Source: DASUVM01 sp036378955 (GTDB taxonomy: Bacteria > Patescibacteriota > Saccharimonadia > Saccharimonadales > Saccharimonadaceae). Taken from it: 64,000 nucleotides of DNA. The position numbers were made by a program, and so were the translations under genes. The stretch lies in contig DASUVM010000003.1 in assembly GCA_036378955.1 (NCBI GenBank), forward strand, positions 169,010 through 233,009, written 5' to 3'. Positions 43,734-51,747 of the stretch are shown here, piece after piece; the stretch's first letter is position 1; every line of letters starts with the position of its first letter. Under the pieces are notes generated by a model. The model was not told the origin of the DNA. It was given only the letters and a program-made list of their open reading frames with translations, and searched no databases.

Positions 43734-44126
43734 ATGCGACAACAACGAGGCTTTACGGTGCCCGAAATTATCATTGCTGTTTTATTGGTGGCTATTTTGG
43801 CGCTATTTGCGTTCAGCCAAGAACAAAATGCCCGGGCCGCACAGCGTGACGACGCCCGTAAAACTTCAATTAACGCCATGTATTTTTATCTTGAAGAAGT
43901 GTACTTTCCGGCACATCAATCGTATCCCACCGTTTTACTGAGCGAGAATACCAAGGGGATCGACCCCGAGCTACTCAAAGACCCATCGGGATACATAGTT
44001 GGCAACAAAGCTTCAAACTTTCGCTACGAGCCAGCCGATTGCAACGCTGGCGCCTGCAAGCGCTACACACTGCGTGCCAACCTTGAAAAAGAGGCTGATT
44101 TCATACGTGAGAGTCGGAATAAATAG
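43734..44126 (+). CDS. Type IV prepilin-like protein
   Basis: 130 residues. MRQQRG|FTVPEIIIAVLLVAILALFAF, Glu at +5, but with Pro at +4. A short globular domain with two Cys (ADCNAGACKRY) follows. It is far from the main pilus locus, like the prepilin at 437-982. It may be a minor pilin, for example for DNA uptake alongside ComEC, but that is inference. Confidence 0.85.
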   Translation: MRQQRGFTVPEIIIAVLLVAILALFAFSQEQNARAAQRDDARKTSINAMYFYLEEVYFPAHQSYPTVLLSENTKGIDPELLKDPSGYIVGNKASNFRYEPADCNAGACKRYTLRANLEKEADFIRESRNK

Positions 44127-44167
44127 CCTGATTTTTTACTTATTTTCAGCGCTCCTATAACAGCGAG

Positions 44168-45009
44168 CTAATCGTTCGCGCTTGGCGGCCGGCCCATCTT
44201 AAAGGCTTCAACCGCGTCATTTAATAGCGCAATCTGATGCTTCGGGTTTGAAACATAGCTAAACCGATAGGTGGTTTCTTCACCCTGCGTCGAAAGCCGA
44301 ATGTTGCCATAATTCAGAATGGTTTGCAAAATGCCATGCTGCCGATAGCTGGCATCTTCAATGTTCGTTAAGCTAATAGTTTGCTCTTTTCGCGAAAACA
44401 AACTGGTTTGAATGTGCTGAATGACACTTTCGTTGGTTAAAAAGAACTTATTTTGCAAATACACATAGGTGGCAATAATGCCGCCAAGCAGCACAAGCCC
44501 CGAAAACGCCAAAAAAGGAATTGCCACAACCGCCGCCGAAGGCATTGATGCCGCTGAAAAGCCAAACGAACGAGCAATTGCCTCGTTGTTGGCAGCATAA
44601 ATCGGCAAGCCAATCAGGCACAACACAATATCAGCCCCACTACAAACCAAATCGAAAGCAAGCCAATTGGGTGACGGCGCACAGCGCTAATAATATATTC
44701 ACCCTCGCTTAAATTGAGAGAGGGGTACATCTGCTGCGAATGCTCGTGCCGGTGCCGTTCTTCAGGTGTCAGCTCGGGTTTTGGCGGTGTAATCGGCCGG
44801 GCAGTGTAAACAACCTGCGGCTGCTCGCCCAGCGCAGGTGCTGCCGCGGTTTGCTGGGGCGGCTGAGTAGACGCCTGATTCACTGGCTGCGGCGCCGATA
44901 CATAAGGTGGTTCGCCCGACACCGTCGAGGGCGATTCATAAACCGGCGGCAGCGGCGGCTGCTCGCTCGAAGCATTGGTGGCCGGTGGCGTGTAGGGCTG
45001 CTTTTCCAT
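44168..45009 (-). pseudogene. Bacterial PH-domain membrane protein split by a frameshift
   Basis: The upstream frame (45009-44614) gives a Pro/Gln-rich cytoplasmic tail, YPSLNLSEGEYIISAVRRH and the start of a helix (PIGLLSIWFVVGLIL), then stops. The next frame (44650-44168) has no real start and continues the helix (VLCLIGLPIYA), adds TM2 (AVVAIPFLAFSGLVLLGGIIATYVY) and a YdbS-like PH domain (NKFFLTNESVIQHIQTSLFSRKEQTISLTNIEDASY). Loss of one base near 44620-44645 would explain the break; rejoined, the protein is about 280 residues. Likely a membrane-associated PH-domain protein of unknown role. Confidence 0.75.
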
Positions 45010-45019
45010 ATTTATTCAT

Positions 45020-45025
45020 ATTATA
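45020..45025 (-). promoter_or_regulatory. -10 box (TATAAT) of the PH-domain gene
   Basis: Consensus TATAAT on the minus strand, 10 bases before ATG 45009; a very short leader at most. Confidence 0.5.
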
Positions 45026-46058
45026 ACAGAGGGGCCTGGGCTTCGCCAGCTTCTGTTAGAGGCCGGCCAAGATGCCTGCGTGCCTTTGGCGTTACCTTTC
45101 GCCCGCGCGGCGTTCGCTCTAAAAAGCCAATTTGCAACAGATACGGTTCATAAAAATCTTCAATCGTCGCCATTTCGTCGCCAGTCAGAGCCGCCAGCGT
45201 GTTCAAGCCCACCGGCCCGCCACCATAATTGTCGATAATAGCCTCAAGCAGCTGCCGATCGGCCGGGTCAAGGCCAAGTTCGTCAACTTCAAGCAGCTCT
45301 AGGGCGCTGTGCGTAATTTCGGTATCAATAATACCGTCGCCGTTCACATCGGCATAATCGCGCACTCGTTTTAAAAGACGGTTGGCGATACGTGGTGTCA
45401 AGCGAGCGCGGGTAGCGAGTGTTTCAGCCGAGGCCGGCTCAAGCTTCACACCTAAAATGTCGGCAGCACGGGTAATAATCTCGGCAATTTCATCGGGTTT
45501 ATAAAATTCTAACCGATAAAGATGCCCAAACCGATCACGCAGTGGCGCCGCCAAACTGCCGGTGCGGGTTGTGGCGCCGATTACTGTAAACTTTGGCAGA
45601 TCGAGCCGCACACTGCGGGCGGCTGGGCCTTTGCCGATCACTATATCGAGCTTAAAATCCTCCATGGCAGCATAGAGTACCTCTTCAATGGTGCGACTCA
45701 AGCGGTGAATCTCATCAATGAATAAAATGTCGCCGTCGGCCAAGTTCGTTAAAATACTCGCTAAATCGCCAGCCCGTTCAATTGCCGGCCCGGCCGTGAC
45801 CCGCAAATTGGCACCCATTTCGTTGGCAATCACGCCAGCCATGGTGGTTTTGCCAAGGCCCGGCGGGCCATATAGCAGCACGTGATCAATTGGTTCATTG
45901 CGTTTTTTAGCAGCCGCAATCGCGAGTTGCAAGTTCTTTTTTAAGCGCTCTTGGCCAATATATTCACTGAAGCGCTTTGGCCTTAGCGTTACCTCTAACT
46001 CAACCTCAACCGGGTCGTCAGGCGTGGGCGTTGTGTTGACTATTCGTTGGATCGCCAT
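45021..46058 (-). CDS. ruvB: Holliday junction branch migration ATPase RuvB
   Basis: 345 residues. LRPKRFSEYIGQERLKKNL, Walker A YGPPGLGKTTMA, Walker B ILFIDEIHRL, sensor GATTRTGSLAAPLRDRFG and the winged-helix end EPYLLQIGFLERTPRGR are standard. It forms the hexameric motor with RuvA. It lies directly behind ruvA without a gap. Confidence 0.98.
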   Translation of the reverse strand: MAIQRIVNTTPTPDDPVEVELEVTLRPKRFSEYIGQERLKKNLQLAIAAAKKRNEPIDHVLLYGPPGLGKTTMAGVIANEMGANLRVTAGPAIERAGDLASILTNLADGDILFIDEIHRLSRTIEEVLYAAMEDFKLDIVIGKGPAARSVRLDLPKFTVIGATTRTGSLAAPLRDRFGHLYRLEFYKPDEIAEIITRAADILGVKLEPASAETLATRARLTPRIANRLLKRVRDYADVNGDGIIDTEITHSALELLEVDELGLDPADRQLLEAIIDNYGGGPVGLNTLAALTGDEMATIEDFYEPYLLQIGFLERTPRGRKVTPKARRHLGRPLTEAGEAQAPLL

Positions 46059-46640
46059 CTATACCCTTCCTCTTAGTGCCAGCCGCACCCGCTCTTCAAC
46101 CGGCAGTGAGGCTTCAACATTTTGCAGCGCTTGGCTGGCATCGTTCAGGGTAAAGCCTAGCGCCATTAAGGCATCGAGTGCGTCATCTTCAATAACGCTT
46201 ATGGTTTGCGCAGCAGGCGAGTGGGCATAGCTGCTGCTTGGCAAGCCCACTTTGTCTTTTAGATCAACCACCACTCGCTCGGCGCTGCGCTTGCCCACAC
46301 CACTCGCTTTTTGAATAAAACCCACATCACCATTCGCGACCGCACTGCGCACCTGTTCGCTTGGTGCCAAGCTTAAAATAGCCAGCGCCGCCTTCGGGCC
46401 AATGCCCTGCACACCAATTAACAGCTCAAATAATCGCTTGGCGCTCAAGCTTGTAAAGCCAAATAAACTCTGCTCTTGCTCGCGCACATGGTGGTGAGTG
46501 TAAAATTTTACCGGTTCGTTTAAAGTGGCCGCCTCATAATCAAGCGCTGAAACAAACACCTCGTAACCAACGCCGCCAACGTCAACAATTACTGATGAAA
46601 GAAATTTTTCTGCCAAAACCCCCGAAACATGCGCAATCAT
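46059..46640 (-). CDS. ruvA: Holliday junction DNA helicase subunit RuvA
   Basis: 193 residues. OB-fold N-terminus (MIAHVSGVLAEKFLSSVIVDVGGVGYEVFV), two helix-hairpin-helix motifs (GVQGIGPKAALAILS; ASGVGKRSAERVVVDLKDK) and a C-terminal UBA-like domain that contacts RuvB. TATCAT lies 9 bases before the ATG. Confidence 0.97.
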   Translation of the reverse strand: MIAHVSGVLAEKFLSSVIVDVGGVGYEVFVSALDYEAATLNEPVKFYTHHHVREQEQSLFGFTSLSAKRLFELLIGVQGIGPKAALAILSLAPSEQVRSAVANGDVGFIQKASGVGKRSAERVVVDLKDKVGLPSSSYAHSPAAQTISVIEDDALDALMALGFTLNDASQALQNVEASLPVEERVRLALRGRV

Positions 46641-46649
46641 AGTAAGTCA

Positions 46650-46655
46650 ATGATA
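46650..46655 (-). promoter_or_regulatory. -10 box (TATCAT) of ruvA-ruvB
   Basis: On the minus strand, 9 bases before ATG 46640; overlaps on the other strand a TACCAT box 9 bases before ATG 46669, so the two divergent promoters share DNA. Confidence 0.45.
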
Positions 46656-46668
46656 CCATTGAATATGT

Positions 46669-47286
46669 ATGGGCATGCCACAAATTAGCAATTCAGCCAA
46701 AAAAACTTCAAAAAGAACTTTTCGCATTAACTTTTACGGCTTTTTGGTTATTGCCGCCATGCTTGTAGTCGGCGTTGTTGCCTTGGCGCTACAGATGCAG
46801 AGCGAAGTACAGTCGTATCGCCAGGCAAAGCAAGCCCAGCGGGCAAGTGTTGCCGACATTAAGACAGAATCGAAAAAAATCGATGCTGTTTGGCATACTC
46901 TTTCAACAGATATGCTTAGCTATTCTTCAGCCACACGCGAGTGTATAAAAGAGGAAAATGGCACAGAAATCGGCACCTGCTTGCCCGATGCTGTCTATGC
47001 CAAACTGCAAGTTGCCTCAAGCGAACCCGCCCTCATCGTCGCCGATAACCTCGTAGCTTACCTCGAAAGCGCCGGATGGAAGCAGCGCAACTATACCATA
47101 AAAACCACCAGCGGCGACAACCGCCGCTACGCATTCACTGAGCTGCCGGCCGACTTTCAAAATATACGCTTTTATTATGCCTCGCCTCACACCGGCGACG
47201 CACAACGCTGCCTTAGCTTGATTTTTTCTTCAAAAAACGCCCAAACACCCGGCTGGAATGGGTATCTTGGCAAATGCTCATCATAA
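46669..47286 (+). CDS. Membrane-anchored hypothetical protein
   Basis: 205 residues. One N-terminal transmembrane helix (NFYGFLVIAAMLVVGVVALALQM), a short coiled coil (EVQSYRQAKQAQRA) and an extracytoplasmic domain with three Cys (TRECIKEENGTEIGTCL, and C near the end). The layout is that of a single-pass surface protein. No family recognised. Divergent from ruvAB, convergent with ruvC. Confidence 0.7.
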   Translation: MGMPQISNSAKKTSKRTFRINFYGFLVIAAMLVVGVVALALQMQSEVQSYRQAKQAQRASVADIKTESKKIDAVWHTLSTDMLSYSSATRECIKEENGTEIGTCLPDAVYAKLQVASSEPALIVADNLVAYLESAGWKQRNYTIKTTSGDNRRYAFTELPADFQNIRFYYASPHTGDAQRCLSLIFSSKNAQTPGWNGYLGKCSS

Positions 47287-47306
47287 ACAGCAGCTTGACT
47301 ATGCTG

Positions 47307-47780
47307 CTATCGGCCGCTCATGAAACCATGCGTCAGCGCTGTCGCCAGGGCATCGGCGCAATCATCGGGCTTTGGAACTTCGGTGAGCCCCAGGGTTATA
47401 CGCACCATTTCTTGCACCTGCTTTTTATCGGCCTTGCCGTAGCCGGTTAAGGTTTGCTTGATTTGCAGCGGCGTGTATTCAACAATTGTCAGGCCGGCTT
47501 GTTTGCCTGAAAGCATTGCCACGCCACGAGCCTGTGCAACGCTCATTGCCGTGGTAACATTACGGGCAAAGAATAGTTTTTCAATGCTCATAATTTGCGG
47601 GGCGGTGTCACGAATAATACTCTGCAGGGCATCGTAAATTTCAACTAGCCGTTCGTCTTGCGGCTGGTGCACCAGCGTGCGTATCACGCCAGCATCAATC
47701 ATTGCCGGCTTATTGCCCCTTATTTCAATGACACCAAAGCCCAAAATACCAGTGCCAGGGTCGATACCAAGAATTCTCAT
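47307..47780 (-). CDS. ruvC: Holliday junction resolvase RuvC
   Basis: 157 residues. Acidic catalytic set: ILGIDPGTGILGFGV (first Asp), IMSIEKLFFARN (Glu), and KPDDCADALATALTH (last Asp pair). It nicks junctions processed by RuvAB. It follows yebC by about 27 bases, a common pairing. Confidence 0.97.
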   Translation of the reverse strand: MRILGIDPGTGILGFGVIEIRGNKPAMIDAGVIRTLVHQPQDERLVEIYDALQSIIRDTAPQIMSIEKLFFARNVTTAMSVAQARGVAMLSGKQAGLTIVEYTPLQIKQTLTGYGKADKKQVQEMVRITLGLTEVPKPDDCADALATALTHGFMSGR

Positions 47781-47807
47781 AGGCTATCGCCCGCCAAACC
47801 TCTGTGG

Positions 47808-48533
47808 CTAACCCTCACGAATATCAAAGTTCGCGTGCACATTGGTGACATCTGGCAGATCTTCAAGTGCATCAAAAAGCTTCACAACCTTTTGCGCCGT
47901 GTCAGCTGCAGAAATTTCAATTGTATTGTTTGGCACATAGGTTAGCTCTGCCTCAATAACACTAACGCCACGGGCCTGAAGATCGTCACGAACGGCGGCA
48001 AGCTCTTTTGGCTCAGTGTAAATTAATAGTTCATCATTGCCAATCACTTCGGCGTCAGCTGCGCCGGCGTCAATTGCCTGTAGCATTGCCTCGTCGGCAT
48101 CACCTAAAAAATTAGCGCGAATCACACCACGCCGAGCAAACTGAAAGGCCACCGCGCCAGCCTCGGCAATCGTGCCGCCGTTTTTAGCGAACGCGTTACG
48201 TACTTCAGGGTAGGTGCGGTTTTTATTATCGGTTGCGCATTCAACCAAAAAGGCGACGCCAGCCGGGCCGTAGCCCTCATACATCACCTCTTCAAGCACG
48301 GCCGCATTTTTATCGGCAACACGCTGAATTGCGCGCTCAATGTTGTTCATTGGCATATTGGCAGCCTTGGCTTTTTCAATCACCATAGCAAGCGCCGAGT
48401 TCACCGCCGGATCAGTGCCAGCACGAGCCGCCACAGCAATTTGGTTGCCAAGTTTTGTAAAAAGGGCGCCACGCTTTGCGTCGTTCACGCCTTTTTGTCG
48501 TTTAATGGTTGCCCATTTTGAATGTCCAGACAT
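47808..48533 (-). CDS. yebC: YebC/TACO1-family protein
   Basis: 241 residues. MSGHSKWATIKRQKGVNDAKRG is the invariant start; GTDPAVNSALAMVIEKAKAANMPMNNIERAI and YEGYGPAGVAFLVECATDNKNRT follow. Known as a translation factor for proline-rich sequences and/or transcription regulator. A GGAGG site lies before the ATG. It is the first gene of the yebC-ruvC pair. Confidence 0.96.
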   Translation of the reverse strand: MSGHSKWATIKRQKGVNDAKRGALFTKLGNQIAVAARAGTDPAVNSALAMVIEKAKAANMPMNNIERAIQRVADKNAAVLEEVMYEGYGPAGVAFLVECATDNKNRTYPEVRNAFAKNGGTIAEAGAVAFQFARRGVIRANFLGDADEAMLQAIDAGAADAEVIGNDELLIYTEPKELAAVRDDLQARGVSVIEAELTYVPNNTIEISAADTAQKVVKLFDALEDLPDVTNVHANFDIREG

Positions 48534-48572
48534 CTCTGTTCCTCCATCATATATTGCGGTATCTTTTTTTCA

Positions 48573-50036
48573 TTATACTATTTGTTGGCGCAAAATGGCG
48601 CGCCTTCGCTCGCGCGATAATCGCCGCTGCAGCATCATTGTGAGTGCCGCAAAGCCAACATACCACAGCACCAAAGCAGTCGGTGAAATAAAAACCTGCA
48701 ATGATGTCCAGGGAATACTACTAAGCAGGCGAATGCTCGAAACAATCACCGAAAGTATCACATGTGCCGGCAAGCTCGCCAAGCTTGCGAGCGGTGGTAA
48801 TAGCATTTCTGTCAAGCCAGCAACTGCCGTCGCTAGCATGGCTAGTGGAATCAGCGGACCCACCAACACATTCGCAATAATACCGAGCAGCGAGAGGTTG
48901 CCAAACACTAATAAAATAATCGGCAATGTCATAATCTCGGCTACCATTGTTTCAATTGCAATTTGCGTCAGCAGGGACGGGCGCTTGGTTTTATAAAGCC
49001 GTTCAATCAGCAGTGGCGCCACAATCATAATACCCGCAAAGGCCGAAAAGCTCAGCCACCAGCCAAGATCTTGCAAAAACGGGGGGTATGCAAGCGCGGT
49101 GATCGCCATAACAAGTAGCAACAGCACATGCGGCCTAAAGTTTCGGCCAACATACCAAGCCAAGAGCACCAACGTGCTAACCAGCCCAGCCCGCACCATA
49201 CTCGGGCTTGCACCTGTAATAAGCAAAAAGATGCCAATGAGGCTAAAACTTAACAGCATGGTTTGCAATTTTGAATGCCGTTCGCGCAACCGCTTGGCCG
49301 CCCGAACTAAAATAGTTAAATTGTAGCCGCTGGCAACCACGACATGCGTTAACGACAGCGCTTTAAGCGATTCGCTCATATCTTCGGTCAGCGAAGATTT
49401 CATGCCAATAGCAAAGCCAAGCCCTAAACTGGCGTGCGGCTCCGGCAACACCGAAGCCGTTGCGGCCGCAAATCGCTGACGCAACACATCAACCATATGT
49501 TGGTCTTTTGAAACAACTGTTATCTTTGCAAAAAAAATCGATGCCTGATACGGCCCGAACGCACTGCCCAATTTACCCGCCACCTGCACCCGGTTATGAC
49601 GCTGCGCGTCTGGCGAAGTTGGAGTGCTCACAAAAACTACCCCCGGAAGGGTCGTGCGCTTATTGCCTTCAACCAGCACGGCTTCACTAATAATAAATTG
49701 CTTGTTGCGCTTTTTTGAATAGGTGGGGTCTTCACTAATTGACCCCTCAATAAGCACCGGCTTGCCGCGAGCATGGTCATACACTTGCACGCTTTGCATA
49801 AACTGCCCGGCTCGCCAATTGCCCAGCAAAAAGGCGGCAATAATCGCTAGCCCCACCGTGACAACCGATCGCTTCCAAACCCCTGCTATGACACAAATAA
49901 TTAACAGAGGTAGTAGCCATATGATATTTACAATGACATAAAAGTAAGATAGTGCAATTCCAACAAGCACAGCAAGACCCATAGCTGGCCAGAAAAAGGT
50001 GCGTCGCACTTCCCTATGTTGCATTTTTTGCAACAT
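48573..50036 (-). CDS. comEC: DNA uptake channel protein ComEC/Rec2 (no MBL domain)
   Basis: 487 residues from ATG 50036 (alternatives 50066 and 50024). N-terminal membrane helices, an OB-like DUF4131 region (PVLIEGSISEDPTYSKKRNKQFIISEAVLVEG) and the ComEC competence domain with HVVVASGYNLTILV and GASPSMVRAGLVSTL. The C-terminal metallo-beta-lactamase nuclease domain of larger ComEC is absent. With the type IV pilus it would import single-stranded DNA. A 19-bp hairpin covers both nearest start codons. Confidence 0.92.
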   Translation of the reverse strand: MLQKMQHREVRRTFFWPAMGLAVLVGIALSYFYVIVNIIWLLPLLIICVIAGVWKRSVVTVGLAIIAAFLLGNWRAGQFMQSVQVYDHARGKPVLIEGSISEDPTYSKKRNKQFIISEAVLVEGNKRTTLPGVVFVSTPTSPDAQRHNRVQVAGKLGSAFGPYQASIFFAKITVVSKDQHMVDVLRQRFAAATASVLPEPHASLGLGFAIGMKSSLTEDMSESLKALSLTHVVVASGYNLTILVRAAKRLRERHSKLQTMLLSFSLIGIFLLITGASPSMVRAGLVSTLVLLAWYVGRNFRPHVLLLLVMAITALAYPPFLQDLGWWLSFSAFAGIMIVAPLLIERLYKTKRPSLLTQIAIETMVAEIMTLPIILLVFGNLSLLGIIANVLVGPLIPLAMLATAVAGLTEMLLPPLASLASLPAHVILSVIVSSIRLLSSIPWTSLQVFISPTALVLWYVGFAALTMMLQRRLSRERRRAILRQQIV

Positions 50037-50047
50037 AGGGAAGTGCG
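50005..50047 (-). promoter_or_regulatory. Perfect 19-bp hairpin over the comEC start region
   Basis: Arms 50005-50023 and 50029-50047 are perfectly complementary with a 5-nt loop. ATG 50036 lies in one arm and ATG 50024 at the loop edge, so in mRNA both start codons would be paired or constrained. No matching structure stands before neighbouring genes. Confidence 0.65.
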
Positions 50048-50066
50048 TAGGGTGGGGGAGTCTCAT

Positions 50067-50341
50067 ATAAAGTAGGGTACCTGCGGTTTATTCTCAGTTT
50101 TTTTAAAAATAACTTAGGCAGAGTCGAATCAGCCAGGCATATGCATGACAGCTATGACAGAAAAGCCCTACACACCTTTTATCACATAAAAATGAAAAAC
50201 TTTTTAATGTTATCTTCTTTTTACCCTGCCGACCACCTTTTGCGTGAATTCTTCTCTGCCCAGCCCGAGGGCCTTCTTCAAGATCGAACACAAATAGAAC
50301 ACTACATGAAAGTTAAGGCTTTTAGCTCAGAAGCTTTTGTA
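50067..50341. other. Gene-free stretch between comEC and tRNA-Lys
   Basis: Two short frames (plus strand 50141-50380, minus strand 50103-50291) lack ribosome-binding sites, promoter boxes and recognisable protein character, so no gene is called. Nothing structured was seen. Confidence 0.5.
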
Positions 50342-50371
50342 TTGACAATAACAGAGATAAACTGCTATAGT
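50342..50371 (+). promoter_or_regulatory. Promoter of tRNA-Lys
   Basis: TTGACA (50342-50347), 18-bp spacer, TATAGT (50366-50371); 12 bases before the mature tRNA. Confidence 0.8.
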
Positions 50372-50383
50372 TTAGCGTAGTTT

Positions 50384-50460
50384 GGGGCCATAGCTCAGCT
50401 GGTTAGAGCACCTGCCTTTTAAGCAGGGTGTCCTGGGTTCAAGCCCCAGTGGCCCCTCCA
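50384..50460 (+). tRNA. tRNA-Lys (anticodon TTT)
   Basis: 77 nt with encoded CCA. Acceptor GGGGCCA/TGGCCCC; anticodon loop CTTTTAA gives TTT; T arm CTGGG-TTCAAGC-CCCAG. Consensus promoter in front. Confidence 0.97.
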
Positions 50461-50502
50461 TGAAAAAAGACTTACCTTTTGCGTAAGTCTTTTTTCATGG
50501 AG
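50456..50502 (+). terminator. 20-bp hairpin at the tRNA-Lys 3' end
   Basis: Perfect arms 50456-50475 and 50483-50502 with a 7-nt loop. The inner GACTTAC/GTAAGTC stem followed by six T is a good intrinsic terminator; the full arm also covers the tRNA's CTCCA end. Confidence 0.8.
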
Positions 50503-50765
50503 CTGGCTTTACCGGGCTTGAATTTAGGACACACCAAAAGGGTGTCATGGGTGAGAATTGCTAGTAGCAATTCGTAAGGGAACGCTCCGATGCAAGCTAT
50601 GCTTGCAATCGTGAGCTTCCGGGGTCGCCAGAGGTGACCAAGCCCCAGTGGCAATTTGAAAGTCCGAAGCCCGGTGCGTCTTACGACGCCCGAGCTGAGG
50701 TGGGGTCGCGGAATTCTCCTGAAAGGAAAATATCTGTGACCAAGCCCCACGAAATAAAGCAGCGC
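50503..50765. repeat. Hairpin-dense non-coding tract with copies of the tRNA-Lys 3' half
   Basis: About 260 bases with no gene and at least six hairpins: GACAC..GTGTC, GAATTGCT/AGCAATTC, a 17-bp bulged stem centred on GCAAGC-TAT-GCTTGC, GCGTC/GACGC, and two look-alike stems GGGGTCGC...GTGACCAAGCCCC. The 14-mer CAAGCCCCAGTGGC of the tRNA T arm and acceptor recurs near 50638, and CAAGCCCCA again near 50746. It may be a small structured RNA, or scars of tRNA-targeted integration or duplication. Confidence 0.6.
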
Positions 50766-50827
50766 CATTTTTAAATGTAATAACTAGCCTTTTGCCCATA
50801 CATCTTGTATAAATGCAAAATATAGCC

Positions 50828-50833
50828 TATACT
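50828..50833 (+). promoter_or_regulatory. -10 box (TATACT) of the 50842 gene
   Basis: TATACT, 8 bases before ATG 50842. Confidence 0.55.
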
Positions 50834-50841
50834 ATCGCCTC

Positions 50842-51216
50842 ATGAGTGAACAAATACAACCAACATCTCCTCGAGAACATTTAGATGCCGCCGCTACGCG
50901 GCTAGCGCTCGCTGATGCTCTTGCCGTCATTCACCCGCCTTCAGCCCGAGAGGTTGTTGACGACGCTGCCGAAGCCCTTCTTCGTTCGGCGGGCTCAATG
51001 CTAATTGAGAAATTAAGAAGCTTAGGCCTCACTGATGAAGAGATAGAACAATCAACTATAGAAGACCTTTTGCGTCTCGCCCCAAACGAGATGGCTGAGA
51101 TTGCAGAAGTCAGAAACCGCGTGCTCGACAGCGCCGTTACTAATATAGGCGCTAGTGCAATTAGCAATCAACTATATCTAACCGACAGGTTGATGGGTCA
51201 CGCAAAAAACAATTAG
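50842..51216 (+). CDS. Hypothetical helical protein
   Basis: 124 residues, soluble, mostly helical (REHLDAAATRLALADALAVI; LIEKLRSLGLTDEEIEQSTI). LGLTDEEIEQSTIEDLLRLAP has a helix-turn-helix feel but no family is recognised. Leaderless-type promoter. Convergent with the membrane gene at 51236. Confidence 0.65.
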   Translation: MSEQIQPTSPREHLDAAATRLALADALAVIHPPSAREVVDDAAEALLRSAGSMLIEKLRSLGLTDEEIEQSTIEDLLRLAPNEMAEIAEVRNRVLDSAVTNIGASAISNQLYLTDRLMGHAKNN

Positions 51217-51235
51217 CTTATGGCGTCTAAGAGGT

Positions 51236-51715
51236 TTAATGCTCTTTTTTACTATGCCTTTTTGTTTTTGCAAGAGCCGTATCAGCTATCGCCAGCACAA
51301 TCAGGAGTGCCAACAGGCTCGTGCCATAGGTGTTAATGGCCGAGATGGCAGATTGCATGTTTGGTTCAATCACAAATATCGATTCAAGTATCGGGAACAG
51401 AATTAAAAACGCCATAGCAGCAAATAACAAACTACCCACAAGTTGTTGTGGCTTCTGATGATAACTCGGCCCACTCGAAAAAAGAATCAGCACCGGCAGC
51501 AGTGTTAATGCAATTGCTACAACACTTTCAAGCGGAGGTACCGTTAATTCAACTCCCTGTTGCTGCAACAGCGAGCTTGCACCGCCCGTCCAATACTCAC
51601 TTAAGAGCGCCCCTGCTGTTAAGCCTAGGCCAAGCACGCCAAATCGGCGCTTCGTAGCAAAGGCTAACAAAAATAATAAGGCAAACGCAATTGCTAAAAC
51701 GCCAACGGTTAACAT
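51236..51715 (-). CDS. Four-helix membrane protein
   Basis: 159 residues with four hydrophobic segments (VGVLAIAFALLFLLAFA; VVAIALTLLPVLILF; LVGSLLFAAMAFLILFPI; LLALLIVLAIADTAL) and a basic C-terminal tail (KTKRHSKKEH). CvpA-like in general look, not in any firm motif. Function unknown. Confidence 0.65.
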   Translation of the reverse strand: MLTVGVLAIAFALLFLLAFATKRRFGVLGLGLTAGALLSEYWTGGASSLLQQQGVELTVPPLESVVAIALTLLPVLILFSSGPSYHQKPQQLVGSLLFAAMAFLILFPILESIFVIEPNMQSAISAINTYGTSLLALLIVLAIADTALAKTKRHSKKEH

Positions 51716-51747
51716 ACGCTTATGTTACCACTTTTTAACAAGCTTCG

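Noticed and set aside
49052..49326. Short frames within comEC on both strands
   Set aside because: Overlap a strongly supported membrane protein; likely by-chance frames.
50141..50380. 79-residue plus-strand frame before tRNA-Lys
   Set aside because: No promoter box, no SD site, overlaps the tRNA promoter and runs to its edge; sequence has no protein-like features.
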